A DNA stretch of 64,000 bases from Symbiodinium natans (Eukaryota > Sar > Dinophyceae > Suessiales > Symbiodiniaceae), in assembly GCA_905221605.1 (NCBI GenBank), contig CAJNDS010002364.1, positions 211,001 to 275,000 on the forward strand, written 5' to 3'. This document shows, in pieces, positions 19,051 to 28,094 of this stretch. The notes under the pieces are model-generated. The model was not told the DNA's origin and ran no database searches. It was given only the letters and a program-made list of their open reading frames with translations. Both the position numbers and the translations under genes were made by a program. How positions within the stretch are numbered: the stretch's first letter is position 1; the number at the start of each line of letters is the position of its first letter.

Positions 19051-19469
19051 CCGAAACCCTCAACCCTTCAGCTTAAACGGTAGTAGGGTATAGGGTTGAG
19101 GGTCTAAGGTTTCCTAAACCTCAAGCCTTTTCACCCTTAAACCCTAAACCCTAGGACTTGGGCTTTAGGGTTAAGGCTGGAGGCCTCAAGCCCTAAAACG
19201 CCGCTTTTAAAACGCCACAACATGGTGGTCCATGTGTCGCTAGTGCCGCAAATAAGGTCACGGAAGAATCTTGCCCCTAAGCCCTAGTAAAGCCCGAAAC
19301 CCTAACCGTAAACCCTGAACCCTAAACCCTAAACGGCAGCAAACCCTCAGAGGTGCAGCTTTTCAGTTTCCAGCTGCCTGGGGGTTTTCGGGTTTTGAGG
19401 GGTTTGGGGTTGTGGGGACAAAGGAATTTGGGTGTAAGGCGAGGGTTGCAAGAACCCAAGGTTTGGGTT

Positions 19470-19520
19470 GTTTAGGGTTTAGGGTTTAGGGTTTAGGTTT
19501 TAGGGTTTAGGGTTTAAGGG
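19470..19520 (+). repeat. TTTAGGG array
   Basis: Six units with one TTTTAGGG. Confidence 0.88.
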
Positions 19521-19525
19521 CAAGG

Positions 19526-19619
19526 ATGGCTGAGAGATATCTTTCAGACCTGGATTCCACCACGCTTGCCGAAGCCTTGCTGTTCAGAGTAACGCTGAGG
19601 ATTTATAAGGTTGCCCTAA
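19526..19619 (+). CDS. Exon-like island with ATG
   Basis: MAERYLSDLDSTTLAEALLF then RVTLRIYK, ending ATAAG|GTTGCC, a plausible GT donor. Flanks are G before and C after, the minority order. Could be a first coding exon. Confidence 0.42.
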
Positions 19620-19658
19620 ACCCTAAACCCTACACCCTAAACCCTAAACCCTAAACCC
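19612..19658 (-). repeat. CCCTAAA array
   Basis: Five units between two exon-like islands; it would make up nearly all of an intron of about 42 nt (19620-19661). Confidence 0.88.
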
Positions 19659-19661
19659 CAG

Positions 19662-19772
19662 AGGGTCGACGCTACAGGGGCTAGTCAAGGACATGTGGCT
19701 TCCGCGCCTATCCGTCCCCTGCAGCCGAACGCCCCAGAAATTGCCAACCCGCACGCCTTTCAGAAGTGGATG
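19662..19772 (+). CDS. Exon-like island, phase 0 at both ends
   Basis: Acceptor ACCCCAG, 37 codons (RVDATGASQGHVASAPIRPL then QPNAPEIANPHAFQKWM), donor ATG|GTTTCGGG. Unknown product. Confidence 0.46.
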
Positions 19773-19870
19773 GTTTCGGGTTTAGGGTTTAGGGTTTGGG
19801 GTTTGGGGTTTGGAGTTCAGGGTTTAGGGTTTAGGATTTAGGGTTTAGGGTTTAGGTGTTAGGGGTTAGG
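19773..19870 (+). repeat. G-strand array with variants
   Basis: TTTCGGG, TTTGGGG and TTTAGGG units starting at the exon edge. Confidence 0.9.
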
Positions 19871-20093
19871 GGTTTAGGTTCAGGATCTAACTTAAGACCC
19901 CTTTTTGCAGGGAAAGTTCGTATATCGTAGGGCTCCATTCTAGGCAGCTCTTGCTGCAGACTCCTTTAAAAAATGGCCCTAAACCCCTTTCGGGTTCAGG
20001 GTTTAAGGTTTAGGGTTGAGGGTTTAGGGTTTAGGGTATAAACCCTAAACCTTGCGCCCTAAACCCCAAAAGCCCCAAGCCCGAAGCCCTCAG

Positions 20094-20208
20094 TGCAAGC
20101 CACCGGCACGCCAGGACCAAAATTTACCAGATCTTCTTCCACACCGTGGATCCCACGTACCAGGCACCTCCTATCACGCCATGCGAGCCAACGAACCGGG
20201 GCTTCTAG
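20094..20208 (+). CDS. Exon-like island, unknown
   Basis: Acceptor AAGCCCTCAG. One frame reads ARTKIYQIFFHTVDPTYQAP and stops at TAG (20206-20208). A second frame is open from the acceptor to the G-strand array. GTACCAGGC at 20156 is a word repeated at other exon ends and may mark a donor after GATCCCAC. Confidence 0.42.
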
Positions 20209-20507
20209 GCGGTTTAGGGTTTAGGGTTTAGGGTTTAGGGTTTGAGGGGTTGGATAGGGTTTGATAGGGGTTTAGAGGGGTTTGTACGGGTTTACAGGGC
20301 TTTTGTTCGGATTGTAGGGATTGCAGGGTTTGTAGGGTCTGTAGGATTTGTACAGTAGGGTGTGGGGTTCCGGTTTAATTTTTAATTGCAAATCCCAACC
20401 CCTAAACCCCAAGGGCTAAACCCTAAACCCTAAACCCTAAACCCTAAACCCTAAACCCTAAACCCCAAGGGCTAAACCCAAACCCGAAATTCCAAGCACA
20501 GTTCCAG
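20209..20507. repeat. G-strand tract, decayed middle, C-strand tract
   Basis: GTTTAGGG units to about 20240, then TTTGTAGGG-like decayed units to 20360, then CCCTAAA units 20410-20480 with the phrase CCCCAAGGGCTAAACCC twice. Confidence 0.8.
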
Positions 20508-20565
20508 GCGCATTCGAACCTTGAGGCCCCTCGAAGTCGAGATGCAAACCCTACATGGGTTTACG
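20508..20565 (+). CDS. Exon-like island with GTTTAGGG donor
   Basis: Acceptor GCACAGTTCCAG, frame AHSNLEAPRSRDANPTWVY, right edge TTACG|GTTTAGGG. Unknown product. Confidence 0.4.
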
Positions 20566-20820
20566 GTTTAGGGTTTAGGGGTACAAACCCTAAGCCCTAA
20601 ACCCTAAGTCCTAAGCCCTAAACCGTGGCCCTCCAAAATCGAGATGCGGGAAAATCTTCTAGGCTCCCTTTGACCCTGGAAGTGCAGCAGACAGAGGATT
20701 TGGTGGGGGGGGGGGGGGGTTAGAGACGGCACATGGGGACTTTCACTTAGTGTGGGAGTTAAACGGGTAGTATAGGGGGCTATCCCAAAACCCCAAACCC
20801 TAAACCCTAAACCCCAAACA

Positions 20821-20890
20821 CAAGAGGTTCACATCAACGTGCCAGACCATCGCCAGCCGATTTTCCCCACCAATGAGGCGCCACGAGCTG
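20821..20890 (+). CDS. Exon-like island, unknown
   Basis: Frame QEVHINVPDHRQPIFPTNEA then PRA, right edge GAGCTG|GTTTTTTAGGG. C tract before, G tract after. Confidence 0.42.
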
Positions 20891-20999
20891 GTTTTTTAGG
20901 GTTTAGGGTTTAGGGTTTGGGGTGTTAGGGTTTTAGGGTTTTGAGGTTTAAGGGTGCAAGGGCTTAAGGGTTTAAGGGTTTTAGGGGCTTAAGGGTCCC

Positions 21000-21742
21000 T
21001 ACAGCCTACCTGGTAGCAGGGCATCGGCTAGGCAGTGCACACGAACCTCTCGCCTCCGCCTCACGCATGTATACAAGCAACCCTAAGCCCTCAAGCTTCT
21101 GGCCCCTCAAGCGTCTGAACCAGTAGAAGGCGCGGCGCCCCAAGAAACAGCCCCAAAGGTCCGAAAGTCTTGAACGTTCTAATTCAAAAGGCTGGCGTGG
21201 TCCCTCAGAATTACCAGAGAGCGCGGTTGTGTGGCAAGCGTCGCTCAATGCTGAACCTGTTGTCACGTGCTGCCAATAGAAAGACGAAAAGTACGGCTGC
21301 TGGCAAGCGATTGACAAGGTGCGAAACTGTAGAAGAGTGTGGCGCATTGAGTTTGTGCATTTTCGCTCCGTCACATGGTCTTTGTGGAAAGTCGTCGGGC
21401 TCCAGGTTTTGTCGGTTCACAGTAGCACCGTTGTGATGGGGTTCAACAAATCCCTTCGCCCGTAAAGCTCCCAAATACCCCGACATCCCTGACAAGAAGA
21501 AGTTGACAAACTTAAACCCCAATCCCCAAAACCCGACAACCCCAAAGCCTCAAAGCCCTCAAAGCCCTCAAAGCCTCGAAGTTGGAGCAGAGGTTTTTCA
21601 CCAGTGGCACCCGCTGATGGCGGGTCTTCGAAAGCGACCGCGTTTGAGGCGCGCAACGCCATATTGCGATCTACGGGTCAGGGTTCGCGTTGTCGGGGAT
21701 GTGCCGCGTCTTCCAGGGTTTAGGGTTTACAGGGGTGTATAG
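21000..21742. other. Telomere-poor segment with overlapping ORFs
   Basis: About 700 bp of mixed DNA with open frames of 88 (+), 122 (-), 103 (-) and 79 (+) codons, none clearly preferred. AAAGCCTCAAAGCCCTC repeats lie at 21545-21575. Could hold exons, but I cannot choose a strand. Confidence 0.3.
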
Positions 21743-21983
21743 GGCCCAGGGGGTTCACAGGGCTTTATCGGGGGTTTGGAGGGGGGGCTTCTTGGGGTTT
21801 ATCATAGGGGCTTACAGTTTATGAAGGTTAACAATACAGGGGGTTATAGGGGGTTATAGCGCTTTATAGGGCTTCATAGGGGTTCATAGGGGTTCATAGG
21901 GGTTTGTGGGGGTTTATTGGGGGTGTAGGGGATTTGCGGGCTTCGGGGGGTGTAGGCCGGGGTTTCGGATTTGGGGGCTTCAG

Positions 21984-22058
21984 ACGCACGGAAGCGAAGT
22001 ACGGGACTCCATGCTAAAGATGGGGATGTCCCTGGATGTCGCCTTCCTTGGTCTGTAG
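21984..22058 (+). CDS. Terminal exon-like island
   Basis: Acceptor GGGGGCTTCAG, phase 0 frame THGSEVRDSMLKMGMSLDVA then FLGL and TAG (22056-22058). Strongly protein-like. Unknown product. Confidence 0.46.
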   Translation, partial: THGSEVRDSMLKMGMSLDVAFLGL

Positions 22059-22059
22059 G

Positions 22060-22119
22060 GGTTTAGGGTTTAGGGTTTAGGGTTTAGGGTTTAGGGTTTA
22101 GGGTTTAGGGTTTAGGGTT
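22060..22119 (+). repeat. TTTAGGG array
   Basis: Eight units just after the stop codon of the 21984 island. Confidence 0.93.
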
Positions 22120-22200
22120 GGTACTCCCATTGGAGGCTTTGTCCTGGTTCTTGCGGTACGGAGTGAGACAAAAATCACCCTGCGTATCATCATCCTTGTA
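22120..22200 (+). CDS. Possible exon, hydrophobic
   Basis: Frame GTPIGGFVLVLAVRSETKIT between a G-strand array and a family F/E-like unique stretch. CTTGCG|GTACGG would be an internal donor. Weak. Confidence 0.28.
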
Positions 22201-22409
22201 TCCCCCTAGACTACCCTTTTCTACGGGACTACGTAGGGTACCTAATTCCCTCCCTTTGTAGGACCCGGAGTAGGCCCTTATTTCCTTGTTTTAGGGTCGG
22301 GGTTCTCTTGTAATCCGCTTAAAACCCCGGGTCTAGATTTCCTACCAAGAACCGTAAGTTGTCAAGGCTGCTTTGGGATTCTACTGCCCTGGATCGATCT
22401 CCACATTCA

Positions 22410-22612
22410 CCTACCCCCCCCCCCCCCCCCCCCCATGCTGGACCCCCAAACAAACAAAACGCTAAGCCCGCACATTGCACACGCGAGACTGCACCCACCC
22501 ACCCAAGCACCCACCCCAAAGAAACAACTAACTAGGAGGTGAACAGAAAAAGAAACACAAACACACACACACACACACACACACATACACAACAGATGCA
22601 TCGACACAAACA

Positions 22613-22651
<39 letters not shown>

Positions 22652-22850
22652 AGACAAGCACAAAACACAACAAGAACAGAAACATCAACACAAACCAAAA
22701 ACGAAACGCGCACACACACACACATAGACACAGACACAGACACAGACACAGACACAGACGCAGACGCAGACACAGACACAGACACAGACACAGACACAGA
22801 CACAGACACAGACACAGACAGACACACACAGACACACACAGACACACACA

Positions 22851-22895
<45 letters not shown>

Positions 22896-22985
22896 ACACC
22901 CACACCCACACCCACACCCACACCCACACCCACACCCACACCCACACCCACACCCACACCCACACCCACACCCACACCCGCGCGC
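22410..22985 (-). repeat. Poly-C and (CA)n, (CACAGA)n, (CACACC)n, (CG)n microsatellites
   Basis: C run at 22414-22434. CA dinucleotides lie at 22555-22585 and 22616-22650, CAGACA hexamers at 22725-22860, CACACC hexamers at 22892-22978, then CG repeats to 22994. Open frames in all phases here are artefacts. Confidence 0.95.
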
Positions 22986-23016
22986 GCGCGCGCGAAAACA
23001 AGCGAACAAAAGACAG

Positions 23017-23117
23017 GTTCCTGATCCGGCTGAAGCCCATGGACAGCGGCCCCCTCGATGCCATGCTGGAAGCCTTAGGAATCCTGGGGGGGCGGCTTTG
23101 CGCGTTCAGAGCTTGGG
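23017..23117 (+). CDS. Exon-like island, unknown protein
   Basis: Acceptor CAAAAGACAG directly after the CG/CACACC microsatellite. The frame reads RFLIRLKPMDSGPLDAMLEA then LGILGGRLCAFRA, and the right edge meets G-strand repeat (TTGGG|GTTTAGGG). Strongly protein-like. Here the microsatellite occupies the place the C-strand array has elsewhere. Confidence 0.5.
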
Positions 23118-23180
23118 GTTTAGGGTTTAGGGTTTAGGGTTTAAGGTTTAGGGTTTAGGGTTTAGGGTTTAGGGGGTTGT
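23118..23180 (+). repeat. TTTAGGG array
   Basis: Eight units after the 23017 island. Confidence 0.92.
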
Positions 23181-23274
23181 AGGGTTGCAGGGCTTTCGGA
23201 GTTTTGGGGTTCTCGGGTTTTGGGACTTTAGGGACTAGGGTTTGTGGTCTGATGCTTCGAGGGGGGCTGGGGCC

Positions 23275-23389
23275 GGTCGTGTCTTGGAGTGCTTTCCCTG
23301 CACCTTTCTCATCTTCCATTGCCTTCCAAACACCCAGGAAACGGATCCTGAGCCCGAACCACAGTGTGGCTCAAGGGTGTAGGATTTAG
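23275..23389 (+). CDS. Possible exon with stop
   Basis: Frame SWSAFPAPFSSSIAFQTPRK then RILSPNHSVAQGCRI and TAG. Lies between G-strand tracts. Moderate protein likeness only. Confidence 0.28.
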
Positions 23390-23493
23390 GGTTTAGGGTT
23401 TAGGCGACCAGAAGAAGGGTTGCAAATGGGTGGCCTCATAACTTAAAGCCCGAAGCCTCAAACCCTAAACCCTTCAACGGTACAATTTTGTAG

Positions 23494-23619
23494 AAAAAGG
23501 ACAAAGGCCGCCTCAACGAGCAGTGTGGCGAAGATTGCTCTGGTCGAGAGAATCACAAGCCTGGCGGCTCTCGTGCGAAAGGCCGCAGGAAGCCACGCTG
23601 TCGCTTTACGCGCTTTTCT
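23494..23619 (+). CDS. Exon-like island, 42 codons, phase 0 at both ends
   Basis: Acceptor CAATTTTGTAG, then KKDKGRLNEQCGEDCSGREN and a basic tail SRAKGRRKPRCRF, then TTTTCT|GTTTAGGG. C-strand words before, uniform G-strand array after. Basic and Cys-containing; function unknown. Confidence 0.5.
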
Positions 23620-23675
23620 GTTTAGGGTTTAGGGTTTAGGGTTTAGGGTTTAGGGTTTAAGGTTTAGGGTTTAGG
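23620..23675 (+). repeat. TTTAGGG array beginning at a splice donor
   Basis: Seven units, first base G of GTTTAGGG falling at the predicted intron start. Confidence 0.93.
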
Positions 23676-23834
23676 TGTGCCTGGGGTGCTGAGCTTAAAT
23701 GCTCAGCCTGTAACTTGTAAGTCAGTTGCATAGGTAGCTGTAGCTTGACGTAAAGTCAAGGCAATTCACCCTAACCTCCCAAGCTCCACTTACAAAGTTA
23801 GACCCTAGCCCTAAACCCAAAGCCGTAAACCCCA

Positions 23835-24030
23835 AACGCAAAACCCTAAACCCTAAACCCTAAACCCTACACCCTAAACCCTACACCCTAAACCCTAAAC
23901 CCTAAACCCTAAACCCTAAACCCTAAACCCTAAACCCTAAACCCTAAACCCTAAACCCTAAACCCTAAACCCTAAACCCTAACCCTAACCTCCCTAAACC
24001 CCAAACCCTAAACCCCAAACCCTAAACCTT
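23835..24030 (-). repeat. CCCTAAA array
   Basis: About 26 units with paired CCCTACACC variants near 23870-23890. Confidence 0.95.
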
Positions 24031-24040
24031 CCGCTCCAAG

Positions 24041-24118
24041 GTGCGGCTGCTGCGGCTGATGCGATGGCCTGCCTACCGGACACTGGCTGCGGAACCCGCA
24101 ACCCTCAACTGGGGGGGA
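24041..24118 (+). CDS. Exon-like island, unknown
   Basis: Acceptor TTCCGCTCCAAG, phase 0 frame VRLLRLMRWPAYRTLAAEPA then TLNWGG, before GTTGCTTT. C-strand array before. Arg/Leu rich. Confidence 0.42.
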
Positions 24119-24170
24119 GTTGCTTTCTAGAGCGTTTTGGGGTCGTGTAGGGTTTAGGTTTAGAATTCAC

Positions 24171-24275
24171 CCTTCTTTGGGGCTTTTAGATTCCCTTATC
24201 AGCCCCCTTAGACCAAAAAGTGTACCCTTTTATTCCGGGGTTACTCTTGGGTCTAGTGAGAGAATCATGTTCAGG
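24171..24275. mobile_element. Family F unique repeat
   Basis: Shares ATTCCCTTAT.A.CCCCCTTA.A.CAAAAAG, GTACCCTTTTATTCC and TTACTCTTGGGTCTAGT with 26318-26400, 27405-27520 and 40578-40680. Dispersed non-coding repeat, ends not defined. Confidence 0.55.
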
Positions 24276-24652
24276 AGTATGTTTAGGCTGAAACAAGGGG
24301 CCTTCATGTGAAGCCTAAAACGAGGTGTCGGCTTCGCTCAGTCGGAAATTAGGGTTTTGGGTTTAAGGTGTAGGTTGTAATTTCTTGAACCTACCGCTCA
24401 TGTACGGGTTTCACTCAAGCCTTCTCCAAGGGTTTAGAGACTTGAGGGATAGGAATCGTTGCATGCTTTAGGGGTTTCCCTAAAGCCTAACTTCCCCTGA
24501 ACCCTAAACCATAAACCCCACACCCAAGCCCCAACCCTTTCTGGGGTCCCTACCCTTACAGCGTGAGCATAAGGACCACGCCTTAGAGAAGCGACTTTCC
24601 AGGGGGGCTCAAGAAGGGCTGCCACTGCTTGTGGACTTAGGGTTTAGGGCTT

Positions 24653-24795
24653 ACTTGGAGGTTCATGGTACTTACTCACCAACTATAACTGTAATTATAA
24701 CTGTACTTATAAGCCCCCTAACTGCCCTAGTATGGTTATAAGTACAGTTATAAGTACAGTTATAATTGGTTACTAAGTACCATGAACCTTCAAGT
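24653..24795. mobile_element. Family A palindromic element
   Basis: Inverted ends as in 16019-16162, with extended pairing through ATAACTGTA../..TACAGTTAT. It would fold into a long hairpin. Confidence 0.8.
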
Positions 24796-24959
24796 AGGGT
24801 CTTAGGGTCCAGCCGAGTTGGGGCCACAGGAAAGAGCGGTCGTAGCGCCAGTGTCAGGGAGATCTTGGGCCTCCTCCAGGCTTTTTTTTGCCGCCCTGTC
24901 CCAATGTTTGTGGGAGAGGGCCCCGTTTCACTCGGGAAGGGAGGGCTTGATTGCGGGCA

Positions 24960-25073
24960 CGTTCTTGGACCATAAACCATATAAACCCTATAAACCCTAT
25001 AAACCCTATTAACCCTATTAAGCCTAAACAGCCAAACCCTATAAACCCTATAAACCCTACAAACCCTAGGCAC
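24960..25073 (-). repeat. (ATAAACCCT)n nonamer array
   Basis: Tandem TATAAACCC and ATTAACCCT nonamers, a derivative of the C-strand telomere unit. Confidence 0.88.
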
Positions 25074-25162
25074 ACCCGGTTCCGAAGTTTTATGGGACGC
25101 TACCTTGGAACCCCCTGGTTAAGGTGGTACCCTTGGGTTTAGGGACCATCTTCAAAGATTCC

Positions 25163-25253
25163 TAATTGTGATGTTGTCACCTTTTTTTAATAGGATTATA
25201 TTAGGTACCATAATCCCTATTAAGGACTCTTCGTATAGAGGGGGAACATCCCA
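25163..25253. mobile_element. Family B element, diverged left half
   Basis: The right half (CATAATCCCTATTAAGGACT then GGGGGAACATCCCAA) matches family B; the left half is degraded. Confidence 0.5.
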
Positions 25254-25330
25254 AATATCTAAGGTCATATGAGGGTCGTATTCGGAGTACCTGAACCTCT
25301 TGACCAAGTCCAGGCCGCAGGTCTTACAGG

Positions 25331-25350
25331 GGGGGGGGGGGGGGGGGGGC
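25331..25350 (+). repeat. Poly-G run
   Basis: About 19 G in a row. Comparable runs sit at 3557, 7018, 28254, 43770, 45136, 45747 and 46024. Confidence 0.9.
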
Positions 25351-25528
25351 GAGAAGCATGCTCGATCGGTTTTCGGGCTTAAGGACGAGCATGTCAATGT
25401 CATGGCTTCCCCTAGCCCAGCATCTGCAGCTTGAGTGCCTAAACCCTCAACCCTAAATCCTCAACCCTGAACCCTCAACCCTAAACCCTAAACCTGAACA
25501 TGGAGGTAGGCAGCCTCCAGGCCAAAAA

Positions 25529-25750
25529 ATGCCGAAAGCAGCACAAAAACGAGGAAAGGAGATGCGCCCCAAAGTCGCGCGGAATGTCATGCGCGAGCAG
25601 GGACTGGGAGCAGCAGGCGATGGCTGCCGGGTAGATTCTCCAGGCGTTCGCACGCGCTGCCCACACTTGGTGCTGGGACCTCTAGGCAACAGCAAGCACT
25701 GTCAGAAATGCACCTTTTTTGGCAACCTGTCGCGCGGCCTTAGCATGTAG
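25529..25750 (+). CDS. Small ORF with Cys/His pair, or exon in another frame
   Basis: From ATG, 73 codons: MPKAAQKRGKEMRPKVARNV then CPHLVLGPLGNSKHCQKCTF. It has a CPH..HCQKC spacing that could bind zinc, but no named fold is recognised. A second frame entered after GGCAGCCTCCAG (AKKCRKQHKNEERRCA) is also open to a TAG, so the frame is not certain. Confidence 0.38.
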   Translation: MPKAAQKRGKEMRPKVARNVMREQGLGAAGDGCRVDSPGVRTRCPHLVLGPLGNSKHCQKCTFFGNLSRGLSM

Positions 25751-26009
25751 CCGGGAGAAACATATGGCAACGATGACGCCATTGCCGGTGGTCCTGAAGC
25801 ATCACGCACCTATGTCACGACACATCTGTCGCAAAATCTAGTTCCAGCATGCCCGCAAAGCAAAATCGCCCTTGCAGCAACCGGATTCGAGCCACAGTAT
25901 GCCGTTTTCGTTAAGCGAGGTTGAATCCGCCGCTTGGGTCCTTGTGGACAAAAGCCAGAGAATCACACTCACGTGTTTTGTGCTCAAACAAGCACTGCAG
26001 GCCCTCTGC
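25751..26009. other. Unique sequence after the 25.5-kb ORF
   Basis: No telomere repeat and no long frame. May be UTR or intron of the preceding ORF. Confidence 0.3.
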
Positions 26010-26123
26010 GCCCCTAAACCCTAAACCCTAAACCCTAAACCCTGAACCCTGAACCCTGAACCCTGAACCCTGAACCCTGAACCCTGAACCCTGAACCCTG
26101 AACCCTGAACCCTGAACCCTGAA
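26010..26123 (-). repeat. CCCTAAA then homogeneous CCCTGAA array
   Basis: Four CCCTAAA units followed by about twelve identical CCCTGAA units. Confidence 0.95.
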
Positions 26124-26135
26124 CCACCCGGCGGG

Positions 26136-26226
26136 TTGACGACTAGTTTGGACGACGGATCTTCGCCTGGGGCTTGTAAGTGGCTTGATGCCTCGGACCC
26201 GGAGAAGGCCCTTGTGCCCTTTTTTC
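26136..26226 (+). CDS. Exon-like island, unknown
   Basis: Frame TSLDDGSSPGACKWLDASDP then EKALVPFF. GGCTT|GTAAGTGG at 26175 is a textbook donor inside the frame, so the exon may end there. C-strand (CCCTGAA) array before, G-strand array after. Confidence 0.4.
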
Positions 26227-26229
26227 TTA

Positions 26230-26315
26230 GGGTTGAGGGTTTAGGGTTTAGGGTTTAGGGTTTAGGGTTTAGGGTTTAGGGTTTAGGGTTTAGGGTTTAG
26301 GGTTTAGGGTTTAGG
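26230..26315 (+). repeat. TTTAGGG array
   Basis: Eleven units after the 26136 island. Confidence 0.94.
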
Positions 26316-26317
26316 GG

Positions 26318-26400
26318 CTCCCTTGTAAACCCCTTTGTAAACCAAAAAGGGCAGCCGTCTTATTCCCAGGGTACTCTTCGGTCTAGACGCTGCCCCGGCC
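26318..26400. mobile_element. Family F unique repeat
   Basis: CTCCCTTGTAAACCCC, CCAAAAAGGG, TTATTCCCAGGGTACTCTTCGGTCTAG match the other copies. Confidence 0.5.
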
Positions 26401-26644
26401 GCAACACAGGTTGGCTGCCATCCCAATATGAGTGGTGCCCGCACACGCAAGCCACTACAAGGTATTCGGAAGTAGCTTGTCATTTTTTTTGGGGGGGTTA
26501 GACCCTTAGCCCCAAACCCTAAACCCTAAACCCTAAACCCTAAACCCCAAAACTTGGCCCTGTCACAGCTCGAGCCTTTGCAATTGAATCTCTGAAGTCG
26601 TTTTCCTCCTTTGGGGGGGGGCCGCTGGCTGAGTTGGAGCTACT

Positions 26645-26733
26645 GAGGGTAGTTTAGGGTTTTAGGGTTTTAGGGTTTTAGGGGTTTAGGGTTTTAGGGT
26701 TTAGGGTTTAGGGTTTAGGGTTTAGGGTTTGGG
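26645..26733 (+). repeat. TTTTAGGG/TTTAGGG tract
   Basis: Eight-base units at the left, seven-base units at the right. Confidence 0.9.
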
Positions 26734-26739
26734 ACGGTT

Positions 26740-26882
26740 GAATGTTCCCTGTGCTCCGGCCAGCCCCTCCAATGTGTGCTCTTTGACGGCAGCTCGTTTG
26801 CACAGACCTCGGTGCAATTCAAAACCTGCGGTTCTCCCGGCATCCGAACAAAACATCTGCGGGCGAAGCCTTGTTCTAGATC
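26740..26882 (+). CDS. Exon-like island, Cys-rich
   Basis: Frame ECSLCSGQPLQCVLFDGSSF, then AQTSVQFKTCGSPGIRTKHL. The frame stays open to 26967, but composition changes to T-rich after 26882. Four Cys in the first half could be structural. Unknown protein. Confidence 0.42.
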
Positions 26883-26989
26883 CCCCTTGGTTTTTTTCAT
26901 TTTTGTTTACATCAAACCCAAGAGGACATTAGAAATATTATTTTTTAAGGTTCTAAGGGGAGTATAGTGTTCTACTGACGGTCATCGTT

Positions 26990-27053
26990 TGGGATGCTCC
27001 CCCTTATACTCAGAGTCCTTGGGATCTGTTAGTATAAAGGGGGAACATCCCAA
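26990..27053. mobile_element. Family B element, short copy
   Basis: Inverted ends GGGATGCTCCCCCTTATACT and AGTATAAAGGGGGAACATCCC with a very short loop; a compact hairpin of 64 bp. Confidence 0.75.
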
Positions 27054-27097
27054 CCTATATCTCCCCCCCCCCTGCCCCCCCGCTCCCTAAGGCTTGT

Positions 27098-27348
27098 CGC
27101 GTGGTCCCTCAACTATGGTCCCTTACCTCCTCTAAGGGTTCTGAAGTATGGGCCCTTTGGTGTTATAGGGTATATGAGAGGTATGTAAGGGGTCCCTGTT
27201 TAGGGGCCCATATCAAGGGATCAAAGGAGGTGCCCCTATAAGGGGCCTCGGGGTTATTTGGGGGTTATGTAGGGGCTACTTAGGTATAGGGACTATATAA
27301 GGTATATATGAGGGTTAAATAGGACCTTTTTCCCGTTAGTTCAGGGAC
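27098..27348. mobile_element. Family E repeat, G/T-rich interior
   Basis: CGCGTGGTCCCTCAACTATGG.CCCTTAC at the left and GGGACCATGCATAA near 27340 are inverted. The words AAGGGGTCCC and AGGGGCCCAT recur at 43790-43815. Non-coding. Confidence 0.5.
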
Positions 27349-27404
27349 CATGCATAATCCCGGGAGTAAGCCCTTTTTTTGTTTTCCTTTTTTTGGGGGT
27401 TGGG

Positions 27405-27520
27405 GTTCCCTTATAACCCCCTTAAAACCAAAAAGGGTACCCTTTTTATTCCTAAAACCCTAAAAACTAAACCCTAAACCCCTTTTATTCCTAGGTTACT
27501 CCCGGGTCTAGTAAAGGGAC
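27405..27520. mobile_element. Family F repeat with internal CCCTAAA words
   Basis: The family F text CCAAAAAGGGTACCCTTTTTATTCCT is followed by CCCTAAAAACTAAACCCTAAA, then by a second CCTTTTATTCCTAGGTTACTC. This looks like a telomere-word insertion with duplication of CCTTTTATTCCT. Confidence 0.55.
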
Positions 27521-27600
27521 CATGCAACTACTCTAAGACACCCTAAACCCTAAACCCTAAACCCTAAGACACTCCGATTTCGTTGTGCTCTGGATTGCAG

Positions 27601-27649
27601 CCCGCAGCCCGAGGCAGCCCAGAACAGGGGATCTACTTCCCTAGAGAAG
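27601..27649 (+). CDS. Short exon-like island with GTTTAGGG donor
   Basis: Acceptor GTGCTCTGGATTGCAG, frame PAARGSPEQGIYFPRE, then GAAG|GTTTAGGG. Small, but both edges fit. Confidence 0.4.
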
Positions 27650-27780
27650 GTTTAGGGCTTAGGGTTTGTTTAGGGCTTAGGGCTTAGGGCTTAGGGCTCT
27701 GGGCTTTGGGCTTAGGGCTTTGGGCTTTGGGCTTAGGGCTTCGGGTTTAGGGTTTAGGGTTTAGGGCTTAGGGTTTGGGG
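27650..27780 (+). repeat. G-strand tract of TTTAGGG and GGGCTTA units
   Basis: Begins at the donor of the preceding island; GGGCTTA and GGGCTTT variants predominate. Confidence 0.9.
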
Positions 27781-27884
27781 AGACACCTGAAAGGCGCCAA
27801 GGCCGCTTGGGGATGCAAGGCTCAGGGTTGACGGTGGTTGCTTCCTCGGAAACCTGATTCCGACAATCCGACAGCCCGAATGGC

Positions 27885-27968
27885 CCTAAACCCGAAACCT
27901 TAAACCCTGAACCCTAAACCCTAAACCCTAAACCCTAAACCCCAAACCCTAAACCCTAAACCCTAAGC
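27885..27968 (-). repeat. CCCTAAA array
   Basis: Eleven units leading to the 27989 island. Confidence 0.93.
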
Positions 27969-27988
27969 CCTGCCTCAGCGTCCCACAG

Positions 27989-28078
27989 CCCCGAAGCCCC
28001 TCCAGGAGGCAAGGAGTCGGTCCCAGGCCATGGGCAATTTCCTCGTCCACCTGCCCGCCGCCTTCAGTTACGAGGGGC
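27989..28078 (+). CDS. Exon-like island, unknown
   Basis: Acceptor AGCGTCCCACAG, frame PKPLQEARSRSQAMGNFLVH then LPAAFSYEG. C tract before, G-strand words after. Well-formed. Confidence 0.46.
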
Positions 28079-28094
28079 TTTATAGGCTTTAGGG

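Noticed and set aside
21006-21742. A gene on either strand in the telomere-poor 21-kb segment
   Set aside because: Four overlapping frames on both strands of similar quality; the sequence alone gives no basis to choose.
22528-23064. Long Val/Cys repeat ORFs on the minus strand
   Set aside because: They are translations of (CA)n, (CAGACA)n and (CACACC)n microsatellites, open in all frames.
23360-23375. Relic of the dinoflagellate spliced leader (TGGCTCAAG)
   Set aside because: Only nine bases match the 3' end of the leader; one such match is expected about every 130 kb per strand, so it is not significant here. A longer match would have supported the taxon.
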